From: Rariloculus sp963665575
GTDB taxonomy: Bacteria > Pseudomonadota > Gammaproteobacteria > Steroidobacterales > Rariloculaceae
Direction of reading: 5' to 3'
Assembly (NCBI GenBank): GCA_963665575.2
Contig: CAXXDW010000003.1
Coordinates: 124,001-188,000, forward strand
DNA length: 64,000 bases
Part shown: positions 1-7,520 of the stretch, piece by piece
How the letters are laid out: each line of letters opens with the position of its first letter
Position numbering within the stretch: the first letter of the stretch is position 1
Notes under the pieces: model-generated
Seen by the model: the letters and a program-made list of their open reading frames with translations, nothing else
Told to the model about the DNA's origin: nothing
Databases searched by the model: none
Made by a program: the position numbers and the translations under genes

Positions 1-1453
1 ACTCATTATATTCTTTGGATATTTTGTCCTGTTCCAGGCCTGTCAGACGATGCAGGCGCAAGTCGAGTATCGCCTGTGCCTGTACAGGCGAGAGCCGATA
101 CACTGGATCATCGCGGTCGAGATCGAGGCCAACTCCGTCCGGCAGGTCGTCAGGTTTCGTCACCTCGGCGCCAGCCCGTTCGAGCATGGGAATGACGGCT
201 CCCGGCGCCCAGTCTTGCACGCACAAACGATTCTTTGCCTCGCCCGGCGACGGCGAGCGCCGGATCAGTTCAATCACGGCATCGATGTTTGCAAGCGCAA
301 CCACGAGCCCTTCGAGCACATGGGCGCGATTGCGCGCCCTGCGCAATTCGAACAGCGTGCGCCGCGTGATGACCTCGCGACGGTGCCGGAGGTAGACGTC
401 GAGCAGATCCCGCAGCGGCAACAGGCGCGGCTGGCCGTCCACGAGACCGACCATGTTGATACCGAACACGCTCTGCAGCGCCGTGTGCTTGTAGAGGTTG
501 TTGAGAACCACCTCCGTCAGCTCGCCGCGCCTGAGCTCGATCACGACTCGCATGCCGTCCTTGTCGGATTCGTCACGCAGTTCGGTGATGCCCTCGAGAC
601 GCTTTTCGCGCACCAGTTCGGCAATTTTCTCGATCAGGCGCGCCTTGTTGACCTGGTACGGCAGTTCGGTGATCACAATGGCTTCGCGGCCGCGCGACTC
701 GAGTTCCTCGATGTGCGTCCTGGCCCGGACGTAGATGCGTCCCCGCCCGGTGCTGTAGGCGCTCAGGATGCCCTGAACGCCATGGATCTGCCCGGCGGTC
801 GGAAAATCCGGGCCCGGCATCAGCGCAATGAGTTCGGCAAACGTCAAGTCCGGCTTGTCGAGGATCGCGAGGCAGGCATCCACGACCTCGCCGAGATTGT
901 GCGGCGGGATGTTCGTCGCCATGCCGACGGCGATGCCCGATGAACCGTTGACGAGCAGATTCGGAATCCGCGTCGGCAGTACCGTGGGTTCGTGCTCGGA
1001 CTCGTCGTAGTTCGAGGCGAAATCGACAGTGTCCTTGTCGATATCGGCCAGCAACTCCTGTGCGATGCGGGCCATGCGCACTTCGGTGTAGCGCATCGCG
1101 GCGGGCGCGTCGCCATCGATCGAGCCGAAGTTGCCCTGGCCGTCGACCAGCACGTAACGCATCGAGAAGTCCTGCGCGAGGCGCACGATCGTGTCGTAGA
1201 CGGCCGATTCGCCGTGCGGATGGTACTTGCCGATCACGTCGCCGACGACGCGGGCGGATTTCTTGTAGGGGCGGTTGTAATCGTTGCCGAGTTCGCGCAT
1301 CGCGTAGAGGACACGGCGGTGCACGGGCTTGAGGCCGTCGCGCACGTCAGGCAACGCCCGGCCGACGATCACGCTCATCGCGTAATCGAGATACGACTGC
1401 CTCATCTCGTCTTCGAGACTGACAGGGAAGATTTCCTTGGCCGCTCCTACCAT
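1..1453 (-). CDS. gyrA: DNA gyrase subunit A (5' part; runs off the left edge)
   Basis: This is the breakage-reunion subunit of gyrase, which introduces negative supercoils with GyrB. About 484 N-terminal residues are present and the gene continues beyond base 1. The protein starts MVGAAKEIFPVSLEDEMRQS from the ATG at 1453, with GGAG a few bases upstream. The numbering matches E. coli: the catalytic tyrosine is Y122 in AMRYTE, and the quinolone-pocket residues are S83 and D87 (ESAVYD), the susceptible wild-type pair. The sequence VNGSSGIAVGMATNIPPHN is also visible. It is transcribed away from the mtaD operon, with a repeat-filled spacer between them. Identification is secure; only the C-terminal half is missing. 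Confidence 0.97.
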   Translation of the reverse strand, partial: MVGAAKEIFPVSLEDEMRQSYLDYAMSVIVGRALPDVRDGLKPVHRRVLYAMRELGNDYNRPYKKSARVVGDVIGKYHPHGESAVYDTIVRLAQDFSMRYVLVDGQGNFGSIDGDAPAAMRYTEVRMARIAQELLADIDKDTVDFASNYDESEHEPTVLPTRIPNLLVNGSSGIAVGMATNIPPHNLGEVVDACLAILDKPDLTFAELIALMPGPDFPTAGQIHGVQGILSAYSTGRGRIYVRARTHIEELESRGREAIVITELPYQVNKARLIEKIAELVREKRLEGITELRDESDKDGMRVVIELRRGELTEVVLNNLYKHTALQSVFGINMVGLVDGQPRLLPLRDLLDVYLRHRREVITRRTLFELRRARNRAHVLEGLVVALANIDAVIELIRRSPSPGEAKNRLCVQDWAPGAVIPMLERAGAEVTKPDDLPDGVGLDLDRDDPVYRLSPVQAQAILDLRLHRLTGLEQDKISKEYNE

Positions 1454-1603
1454 GAGCTCCGTCCAAATACACGTACCGACATCCAGCACCGCTGGAACGT
1501 CCGCCACGATCGATACAAGTGAGGAGAAACAGTGCCGTCAGGCCTTGACGGCGGCCGCCCTCAACGGCCGAGGCTCTCTATGAATTTACTGGTTCAAGGT
1601 GCC

Positions 1604-1768
1604 CCGGGTGCCTGCGCTTCAGGAATTCACGGCTGCAAATCCGCTCTCATCGTCCCGCTGGCCGATCGATTTCGTCAAAAATGACTCGATATTTTCCTCA
1701 ATCGATCGGCCAGCGGAGCGGCGATTTCGAATTTTCGCTGTCGTGAATGCCTGCGGCGCAGGGTCCTG
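1604..1768. repeat. 165-bp palindromic repeat, copy 1
   Basis: This is the first of two tandem copies filling the 590-bp gyrA-mtaD spacer (1454-2044), in which I see no gene. The ends are imperfect inverted repeats of about 28 bp: the left end reads CCGGGTGCCTGCGC and the right end, reverse-complemented, CAGGACCCTGCGCC. An inner stem is perfect over 16 bp (CCGCTGGCCGATCGAT and its complement) around a short AT-rich centre. Related copies lie at 1813-1977, 29579-29745 and 39701-39866. No transposase is nearby. It resembles a MITE or a large REP-like hairpin element; the family is not one I can name. Confidence 0.8.
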
Positions 1769-1812
1769 AACGGGCGTAAATTCTACCACAGACGGCCGTT
1801 TCCCGTGGCGTT

Positions 1813-1977
1813 CCGGGACGCCCGCGGCACGGGGATTCACGGCTGCGAATCCGCTTTCGTCCGACCGCATGATCCACGAGTTTCCTCCAGCGTGGCCGTT
1901 GTTCCCTCAATCAATCGACCGAAGGGCGGTCACGTCGAATTCTCGCGTTCACGAATTCCCTTGATGCAGGCCCCTGG
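1813..1977. repeat. 165-bp palindromic repeat, copy 2 (diverged)
   Basis: This copy has the same length and orientation as copy 1 and starts 44 bp after it. It matches at the left end (CCGGGACGCCCGCGG, then GGATTCACGGCTGCGAATCCGC), in the centre (CCTCAATCAATCGACCG) and at the right end (TTGATGCAGGCCCCTGG). It is the most diverged full copy and its inner stem is weaker. It ends about 13 bp before a TATACT (1990-1995) that could be the -10 of the mtaD operon, so it sits where it could affect that promoter. The -10 call is tentative because no good -35 hexamer lies at the right spacing. Confidence 0.65.
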
Positions 1978-2044
1978 CGGCCTTGACGCTATACTCTGCG
2001 CACCTTTCAGCCCGGTGCGTCAGCTTGTACGCGCCTCTGAGCAC

Positions 2045-3361
2045 ATGCAGCGTATCGATGCCCTGATCCATCCGAAGTGGATCGTGACCGTAGAACCAGG
2101 AGTCGTGGCGGAAACCGGCCTTTCGCTCGCCATGGACGGGGGTCGAATCGTCACGATCGCACCGCCAGACGAAATTCGGGAGCGATTCGCTCCAGATGTC
2201 GTGCACGAGCGGCCGGACCACGTACTCATGCCCGGCCTCATCAACGCGCACTGCCATGCGGGCATGGCGCTTCTCAGAGGTTACGCCGACGACCTGCCTC
2301 TCGAACAGTGGCTCAATGAGCGAATCTGGCCTGCCGAGTCACGCTGGGTCGACCGCAGCTTCGTCGCCGACGGGACACGGCTTGCGATCGCCGAAATGCT
2401 GCTGGGCGGTACGACCTGCTTTTCGGACATGTACTACTTTCCCGACGTCGTCGCCGAACAGGCGATCGACACCGGCATTCGCGCGGTCGTGGGGATGATC
2501 GCACTCGACTTTCCGACTGCCTGGGCATCGAGCGCGGACGAGTACATCGAAAGGGGACTCGCCGTGCACGACCGCTGCCGGAGCGCGCCGCTCGTCACCA
2601 CGGCGTTCGCACCGCACGCACCCTACAGTGTCTCGGACGACATGCTCACCCGGATTCGCCGGCTCGCCGACGAGCTTCTTGTGCCCGTGCATACGCACCT
2701 CCACGAGACGGATATCGAAATAAGCCAGTCAGTCGCCGCAACGGGCCTGCGACCGCTGGCGAGGCTCGACGCATTGGGCCTCCTCAACCCCGCATTGATC
2801 GGCGTGCACGCGACGCATCTGAATGACGAGGAAATCGGCCGCCTTGCCGAAGTGCGGGCAAACATCGTGCACTGCCCGAGATCGAACCTGAAGCTTGCAA
2901 GCGGTGCCTGCCCTGTGGAACGGCTTCAGGCTGCCGGCGTCAATGTCGCGCTCGGCACCGACGGCGCCGCAAGCAACAATCGCCTGGATCTGTGGTCGGA
3001 ACTCGAGCTGGCCGCGCTCTTTGCCAAGCACGTCGCCGGCGATGCGCAGGCCGTCAAGGCGTCGACCGCGCTCGAGATGGCAACGATCAACGGTGCACGC
3101 GCCCTGAACCTCGCTGATGAGACCGGGTCGCTCGTGCCCGGCAAGGCCGCTGACCTCATTTGCGTCGAGCTTGCCGGACCTGGACTTGTGCCGGTGCTCG
3201 ATCCAGTATCGCAGCTCGTCTACTCGGCCTCGCGCGACCAGGTGACGGACGTCTGGGTCGCCGGAGCGCCCCTGGTAAGCGATGGAGCACTGACGAGGAT
3301 GGACATGACTGCAATCTCGACGGCCGCACACGCCTGGACCGAGCGCCTCACGGCGATATGA
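2045..3361 (+). CDS. mtaD: TRZ/ATZ-family amidohydrolase, probable 5'-methylthioadenosine / S-adenosylhomocysteine deaminase
   Basis: This is a 438-residue metal-dependent deaminase of the amidohydrolase superfamily, probably removing the 6-amino group of 5'-methylthioadenosine or S-adenosylhomocysteine. Metal ligands of the family are visible: H69 and H71 in NAHCHAGMALLRGY, H218 in HTHLHET, and D306 in LGTDGAASNN. The start at 2045 (MQRIDALIHP) is chosen because homologues begin there; the frame is open further upstream only across the repeat. It is first in a four-gene operon, and its TGA overlaps the ubiG ATG (ATGA). The same gene order is common in gammaproteobacteria. Exact substrate is inferred from family and context. 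Confidence 0.88.
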   Translation: MQRIDALIHPKWIVTVEPGVVAETGLSLAMDGGRIVTIAPPDEIRERFAPDVVHERPDHVLMPGLINAHCHAGMALLRGYADDLPLEQWLNERIWPAESRWVDRSFVADGTRLAIAEMLLGGTTCFSDMYYFPDVVAEQAIDTGIRAVVGMIALDFPTAWASSADEYIERGLAVHDRCRSAPLVTTAFAPHAPYSVSDDMLTRIRRLADELLVPVHTHLHETDIEISQSVAATGLRPLARLDALGLLNPALIGVHATHLNDEEIGRLAEVRANIVHCPRSNLKLASGACPVERLQAAGVNVALGTDGAASNNRLDLWSELELAALFAKHVAGDAQAVKASTALEMATINGARALNLADETGSLVPGKAADLICVELAGPGLVPVLDPVSQLVYSASRDQVTDVWVAGAPLVSDGALTRMDMTAISTAAHAWTERLTAI

Positions 3362-4077
3362 ATGAACTGCCCCACAACGCCGACCCCGGCGAGATCGACA
3401 AGTTCGCGCGTCTGGCAACGCGATGGTGGGACCCGGACGGGCCGTTCATGCCTCTGCACCGGATCAACCCGCTCAGGGTCGGGTACATCGAGCAACGGGC
3501 GAAACTCTCGTCGGCCAGGGTACTCGACGTTGGTTGCGGCGGCGGAATTCTCAGCGAAGCCATGGCACGCCGCGGCGCGAGCGTCATCGGCATCGATCTC
3601 GCCGCGGACAATCTCGAGGCCGCCAGGACGCACGCGGCTGAAACCGCCGATCTCGATCTCGACTATCGCGAGATCGATGCCGAAGCCATCGCAAACGAGC
3701 AACCGGCCTCGTTCGATGTGGTGACGTGTCTTGAAGTACTCGAACACGTGCCGGAACCCGAGCGCCTGATCGCGGCCTGTGCGCGGGCCGTTCGACCCGG
3801 CGGTGCGGTGTTTCTCTCGACCATCAACCGCAACGCCAAGAGTTTCCTGCTTGCGATCGTCGCTGGTGAATACGTGCTCGGGATGCTGCCGAAGGGCTCG
3901 CACGAGTACGTCAAGCTGATCCGGCCCGCCGATCTCGCACGCGCCTGCCGCGCGGCAGGCCTCGCCGTCAAGGAACTGACGGGCATGCATTACAACCCGC
4001 TGCTGAGAACCTTCTCGCTCGGCGGCAGCGTCGACGTCAACTATTTTCTCCATTCGACCAGACCCGAATCCGCGTGA
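3358..4077 (+). CDS. ubiG: Ubiquinone biosynthesis O-methyltransferase
   Basis: This SAM-dependent enzyme performs both O-methylations of ubiquinone biosynthesis at the inner membrane. It has 239 residues, normal for UbiG. The UbiG signature WWDPDGPFMPLHRINPLR lies at residues 23-40 and SAM motif I (DVGCGGG) at 57-63. The acidic residue ending strand 2 is in VIGIDLA (about 78-82), and VVTCLEVLEHV follows. The ATG overlaps the mtaD stop by four bases and the gene's own stop overlaps the gph start (GTGA), so translation is probably coupled along the operon. Confidence 0.95.
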   Translation: MNELPHNADPGEIDKFARLATRWWDPDGPFMPLHRINPLRVGYIEQRAKLSSARVLDVGCGGGILSEAMARRGASVIGIDLAADNLEAARTHAAETADLDLDYREIDAEAIANEQPASFDVVTCLEVLEHVPEPERLIAACARAVRPGGAVFLSTINRNAKSFLLAIVAGEYVLGMLPKGSHEYVKLIRPADLARACRAAGLAVKELTGMHYNPLLRTFSLGGSVDVNYFLHSTRPESA

Positions 4078-4748
4078 CCATCGAAGCGGTACTTTTTGAC
4101 CTCGACGGTACGCTTGTCGATTCGGCGCCGGATCTCGTTCACGTGCTCAACGATCTGCTGCGCGAGCGTTCACTTCCACCGATGCCTTACGCCGTTGCCC
4201 GCAACGAGGTGTCCAACGGTGCCATCGGGCTGGTCAAGCTCGGCTTCAGGACCCAATGCCCCGACAGCGAACTCGGCGGTCTGGCCGAGCGCCTTCGTGA
4301 ACTCTACATGCATGATATCTGTAAATATTCCAATCTATTCAGTGGTTTCACGCGTATTTGTGATATTTTACATCACAACAGGAGGCCTTGGGGCATCGTG
4401 ACCAACAAGCCGCAGGCGATGACCGACGCCTTGCTGGCAAAGCTGGGCATCGACGCCCTGCCCGCATGCGTCATCGGTGGCGACCGCCTGCCCGAGCGCA
4501 AGCCCCACCCGGCTCCGCTGCACCTTGCAGCCGCGGAACTCGGCGTTCCAACCGACCGCTGCGTCTATGTCGGCGATTCATCCAACGATATCGAGGCGGG
4601 TCGCGCGGCGGGCATGCGAACCATCGCAGCCGCTTACGGCTATATCCGACCCGGCAGCGATCCGCACCGCTGGGGTGCAGATGCTGTAGCCAGCCATTCG
4701 AGGGAAATCGTGGCAACGCTTGCAACGCTCGACGCCACGCTGCTATGA
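4074..4748 (+). CDS. gph: Phosphoglycolate phosphatase (HAD superfamily)
   Basis: This HAD-family phosphatase dephosphorylates 2-phosphoglycolate, which is produced during repair of oxidised DNA ends. It has 224 residues with a GTG start overlapping the ubiG stop. Motif I is FDLDGTLVDS (nucleophile D9, acid/base D11), motif II is VTNKP, the motif III lysine is in ERKPHP, and motif IV is VYVGDSSNDIEAG. An unusual AT-rich stretch at about 4315-4385 encodes residues 82-104 (KYSNLFSGFTRICDILHHN) and contains a palindrome. The protein still fits the family through this stretch, so it is not an insertion. The stop overlaps the next gene's start. Confidence 0.92.
   Translation: MTIEAVLFDLDGTLVDSAPDLVHVLNDLLRERSLPPMPYAVARNEVSNGAIGLVKLGFRTQCPDSELGGLAERLRELYMHDICKYSNLFSGFTRICDILHHNRRPWGIVTNKPQAMTDALLAKLGIDALPACVIGGDRLPERKPHPAPLHLAAAELGVPTDRCVYVGDSSNDIEAGRAAGMRTIAAAYGYIRPGSDPHRWGADAVASHSREIVATLATLDATLL
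4357..4379. repeat. Inverted repeat inside an AT-rich patch of gph
   Basis: The arms are TTTGTGATAT and ACATCACAAC, complementary at 8 of 10 positions, around a three-base centre. They lie in the only strongly AT-rich stretch of the operon. It resembles an operator (TGTGA...TCACA), but the half-sites are 9 bp apart rather than the 6 bp of a CRP/FNR site. It is within coding sequence, so function is uncertain. Confidence 0.35.
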
Positions 4749-5491
4749 ACGACTATCGCGGCTATGTGCCGGAACCGGACTGCATGGCCGGCCGCGTCGT
4801 GCTCGTCACCGGTGCAACGCGCGGTATCGGGCGAGCAGTTGCCTGCGACCTGGCCAAATGCGGTGCGACGGTCGTGCTGCACGGACGTAACGCCGCGGCA
4901 CTTGACGCACTCTACGAGGAGCTACGCCAGTCAGGCCCTGAACCCGCCGTAGCGCAACTCGACCTGGAACGCGCGCAGGGCGACGAGTATCTGCATCTGA
5001 CCGAGCAGATCACGGCTCGCTACGGCCGCCTGGATGGTCTTTTGCACAATGCGGGCGTGCTCGGCGACCGAAGCCCCATCGAACACTACGACATCGGACT
5101 CTGGCAACGCGTGATTCACATCAACCTCAATGCAGCGTTCATACTGACGCGCTGCCTGCTGCCGCTGCTCGGCCGCGCGGAGGATGCGTCGGTAGTCTTC
5201 ACGACGAGCGGAGTCGGTAACCGCGGACGAGCCTACTGGGGTGCCTATTCGGTGTCGAAGTTCGGCGTCGAGGGCCTCGCACAGGTACTCGCCGATGAGG
5301 TTGAGAATACGCCGATTCGCGTCAACTGCATCAATCCCGGTCCGGCAAGGACGCCGATGCGTGCGCGCGCCTACCCGGCGGAGGACCCCGGTGCGCTGCC
5401 GCTTCCCGAGGCGCTGACGGGACCGTATCTCTACCTGCTCGGCCCCGCGAGTCGCGGGGTCTCGGGTCGACGCATCGAGTGCCAGTCCTGA
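4745..5491 (+). CDS. yciK: SDR-family oxidoreductase, YciK-like
   Basis: This is a 248-residue short-chain dehydrogenase/reductase of the YciK type; its substrate is unknown. The cofactor motif TGATRGIG is at residues 22-29, HNAGVLG at about 101-107, and the catalytic triad is S155, Y168 and K172 (YSVSK). The C-terminal part (INPGPARTPMRARAYP) is typical of YciK. The ATG overlaps the gph stop (ATGA), and it is the last gene of the mtaD-ubiG-gph operon, a conserved position in gammaproteobacteria. Twelve bases separate its stop from the convergent DUF6152 gene. Confidence 0.88.
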   Translation: MNDYRGYVPEPDCMAGRVVLVTGATRGIGRAVACDLAKCGATVVLHGRNAAALDALYEELRQSGPEPAVAQLDLERAQGDEYLHLTEQITARYGRLDGLLHNAGVLGDRSPIEHYDIGLWQRVIHINLNAAFILTRCLLPLLGRAEDASVVFTTSGVGNRGRAYWGAYSVSKFGVEGLAQVLADEVENTPIRVNCINPGPARTPMRARAYPAEDPGALPLPEALTGPYLYLLGPASRGVSGRRIECQS

Positions 5492-5503
5492 CGCCCGGCC
5501 GCG

Positions 5504-5920
5504 TCAATTCTCGATAGCGCTGCCGCCTGCTCTGCCGAACACACGCTCGCCGTTTTCCCGAATCACGCCCGTCGCACGGCCGACGGTAGGCCTGTCTCTT
5601 GCGCGGTGCCCGGTAACGGTGACCGCCTCGCCAGGCTGCAGATCGTTTCGCGACCAGCCGTCCCGGATCAGTATGTTCGGACTCAGAAGCTCGAAATCGT
5701 AGGTCACGATTTCGCCGCTGGTTTCCTCGACATCGATATGCAACCGCGCATGAGGATTCATCCAGACGACCTCCCTGACCGTTCCGGTGACCTCGAAGGG
5801 CTGATTGATGTCGAACTCCGAGGCGAACGAATGATGGGCACCGGCTCCGCCGGACACGAGCGGCACCGCAACGACTATCGTGACGGCGACTGCGGTTCGA
5901 AACGGATTTGCGTTCATCAT
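5504..5920 (-). CDS. DUF6152 family exported protein, copy 1
   Basis: This is a small exported protein (138 residues) of unknown function. A signal peptide (residues 1 to about 28, ending GGAGA) precedes the family hallmark HHSFASEFDINQPFEVTG, then a beta-rich domain containing NPHARLHIDVE and, later, RDGWSRNDLQPGEAVTVTGHRARD. The two leading histidines after cleavage look like metal ligands, which is only a guess. The start codon overlaps the stop of rluB (ATGA), so it sits at the end of the scp-rluB operon. It is one of six DUF6152 domains in this window and the only one embedded among housekeeping genes. Confidence 0.85.
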   Translation of the reverse strand: MMNANPFRTAVAVTIVVAVPLVSGGAGAHHSFASEFDINQPFEVTGTVREVVWMNPHARLHIDVEETSGEIVTYDFELLSPNILIRDGWSRNDLQPGEAVTVTGHRARDRPTVGRATGVIRENGERVFGRAGGSAIEN

Positions 5921-6690
5921 CGCTTTGGTCCTCGCTGTTTTCGGATCGACGGCCGATCGGCCTTGCGTTCAGGAGCCGACAGGCCAACGGCGTCATAAAG
6001 CGCCGAAACCTCGGCACCGCTGAGCATCCTGATCTGCCCCCGGTGCAGCGCTCCGAGTTCCACGGGCCCATAGCGTACCCTGATCAGGCGGCTCACGGTC
6101 AGCCCCACGGCCTCGAACATGCGCCTGACCTCGCGATTGCGGCCTTCATGCAGGATCACGCGATACCAGACATTCCTGCCCGACCCGCCCGACCGTTCCA
6201 GCGCGTCGAAATGGGCGTGCCCATCGTCGAGTTCGATTCCCGTCCTGAGCCTGATTAGCTGCCCCTCAGTCACCGGACCCAGCACGCGAACGGCATATTC
6301 TCGCGCCACGCGGTATCGCGGATGCATGAGCCGATGAGCAAGTTCGCCGTCCGTGGTGAAGAGCAACAGGCCGAGCGAGTTGAGATCGAGGCGGCCGACA
6401 GCGATCCATCGTCCGTGCTGCGGCCGCGGCAGCGCTTCGAACACCCGTGCCCTGCCCTTCGGATCCTGCCGGCTCGTCAGTTCGCCGGCCGGCTTGTAGT
6501 AGGCCAGATGCGCGTGGGCGCGTCCCGGAGCAGCGGTGGGCAGGCTGACCGGACGACCATCGAGCAGGACCCGTTCGCCACCGCTCAGCAGTTCGCCGAG
6601 CCGCGCGCGGCGCCCATCGACGACGATGCGACCTGCGGCGATCAGGTCCTCGATCCGGCGCCGGGACGCGACACCCGCGGCGGCAAGCAC
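5917..6690 (-). CDS. rluB: 23S rRNA pseudouridine synthase, RluB type
   Basis: This enzyme isomerises a uridine in 23S rRNA (U2605 in E. coli for RluB). An S4 RNA-binding domain (AAAGVASRRRIEDLIAAGRI) is followed by the RsuA/RluB catalytic domain with GRLDLNSLGLLLFTTDG; the aspartate of GRLD is the nucleophile. The tail is basic. The start is uncertain. The GTG at 6690 begins MLAAAGV, but family members begin a few residues earlier (ERIQKVLAAAG), and in-frame codons for LAERIQK are present upstream. There, only CTG (6711) or rarer codons could start before an in-frame stop. It is downstream of scpA and scpB. Confidence 0.88.
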   Translation of the reverse strand: MLAAAGVASRRRIEDLIAAGRIVVDGRRARLGELLSGGERVLLDGRPVSLPTAAPGRAHAHLAYYKPAGELTSRQDPKGRARVFEALPRPQHGRWIAVGRLDLNSLGLLLFTTDGELAHRLMHPRYRVAREYAVRVLGPVTEGQLIRLRTGIELDDGHAHFDALERSGGSGRNVWYRVILHEGRNREVRRMFEAVGLTVSRLIRVRYGPVELGALHRGQIRMLSGAEVSALYDAVGLSAPERKADRPSIRKQRGPKR

Positions 6691-6764
6691 TTTTTGGATC
6701 CGCTCGGCCAGAGTCGCTGCATCTCCGATTCAGTGACAGGGACGATTCAGGGGGGAGGCTCGAG

Positions 6765-7520
6765 CTACTGTGTCGGCTGGTCCTGCACCGGATCATGCTC
6801 GCCGCGTCCCGGGTCCGTCGAACTGTGGTCCGGCGGGACTTCGTCTCCCTGTCCGATTTCCGCGGAATTTTCCTGCAACGAGTCGTCAGCCGAATCTTCC
6901 GCAGCACCGATTTCTGTCGATACAGGCGCATCGTGCGTATCGAGGGCACGCAATGCCTCGACGAGATCCGCCTGGGGCCTGGCTGCCGGATCGTCGTCCC
7001 TGATCGCCGAAAGCGGCGGCAGGTCCTCGAGTTTCCTCAGCCCGAAGTAGTCGAGAAACTCGCGTGTCGTACCAAGCATCGACGGCCTTCCCGGCACGTC
7101 CCGGTAACCGACGACGCGGACCCAGCCTCGCTCCATCAATGTTCGAACGATGTTCGTGCTGACCGACACACCGCGCACTTCCTCGATTTCGGCGCGGGTG
7201 ATCGGCTGCCGATAGGCCACCAGCGCGAGCGTCTCGAGCAGAGCACGCGTGTACCGGGGTGCACGTTCTTCCCAAAGCGGCTGCAGGAGATCCGTCATCG
7301 AGCGCTTCACCTGGACTCGGTAGCCGCTTGCGACTTCCCTGATCTCGATTCCCCGCCCTTCGTACTCGTGGGCGAGTGCTTCGACCGCCTTGCGGACAAC
7401 GGCGCGCTCCGGAGCCTCGCCCCCGCCTGCGGCGAGTTCCATGAGCTTGTCGAGCGAAAGCGGACGTCCGGCGGCGAGGAGCGCCGCCTCGATCACGTTT
7501 CGCAGGTACCGGTCATCCAT
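6765..7520 (-). CDS. scpB: Segregation and condensation protein B
   Basis: ScpB is the winged-helix subunit that dimerises and binds ScpA in the SMC-ScpAB condensin, which compacts and segregates chromosomes. The 251 residues begin MDDRYLRNVIEAALLAAG. The conserved core LLETLALVAYRQPITRAEIEEVRGVS is visible at about residues 100-125 (shown here in pieces: LLETLALVAYRQP, ITRAEIEEVRG). The last 60 or so residues are acidic and low complexity, a common feature. The start at 7520 overlaps the scpA stop by eight bases and fits homologues. The partner smc lies in this window at 14678-18178. Confidence 0.93.
   Translation of the reverse strand: MDDRYLRNVIEAALLAAGRPLSLDKLMELAAGGGEAPERAVVRKAVEALAHEYEGRGIEIREVASGYRVQVKRSMTDLLQPLWEERAPRYTRALLETLALVAYRQPITRAEIEEVRGVSVSTNIVRTLMERGWVRVVGYRDVPGRPSMLGTTREFLDYFGLRKLEDLPPLSAIRDDDPAARPQADLVEALRALDTHDAPVSTEIGAAEDSADDSLQENSAEIGQGDEVPPDHSSTDPGRGEHDPVQDQPTQ

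Noticed and set aside
4357..4379. CRP/FNR-type operator in gph
   Set aside because: The half-sites match TGTGA/TCACA, but the spacing is 9 instead of 6 bp and the site is inside a coding region; kept only as an inverted repeat.
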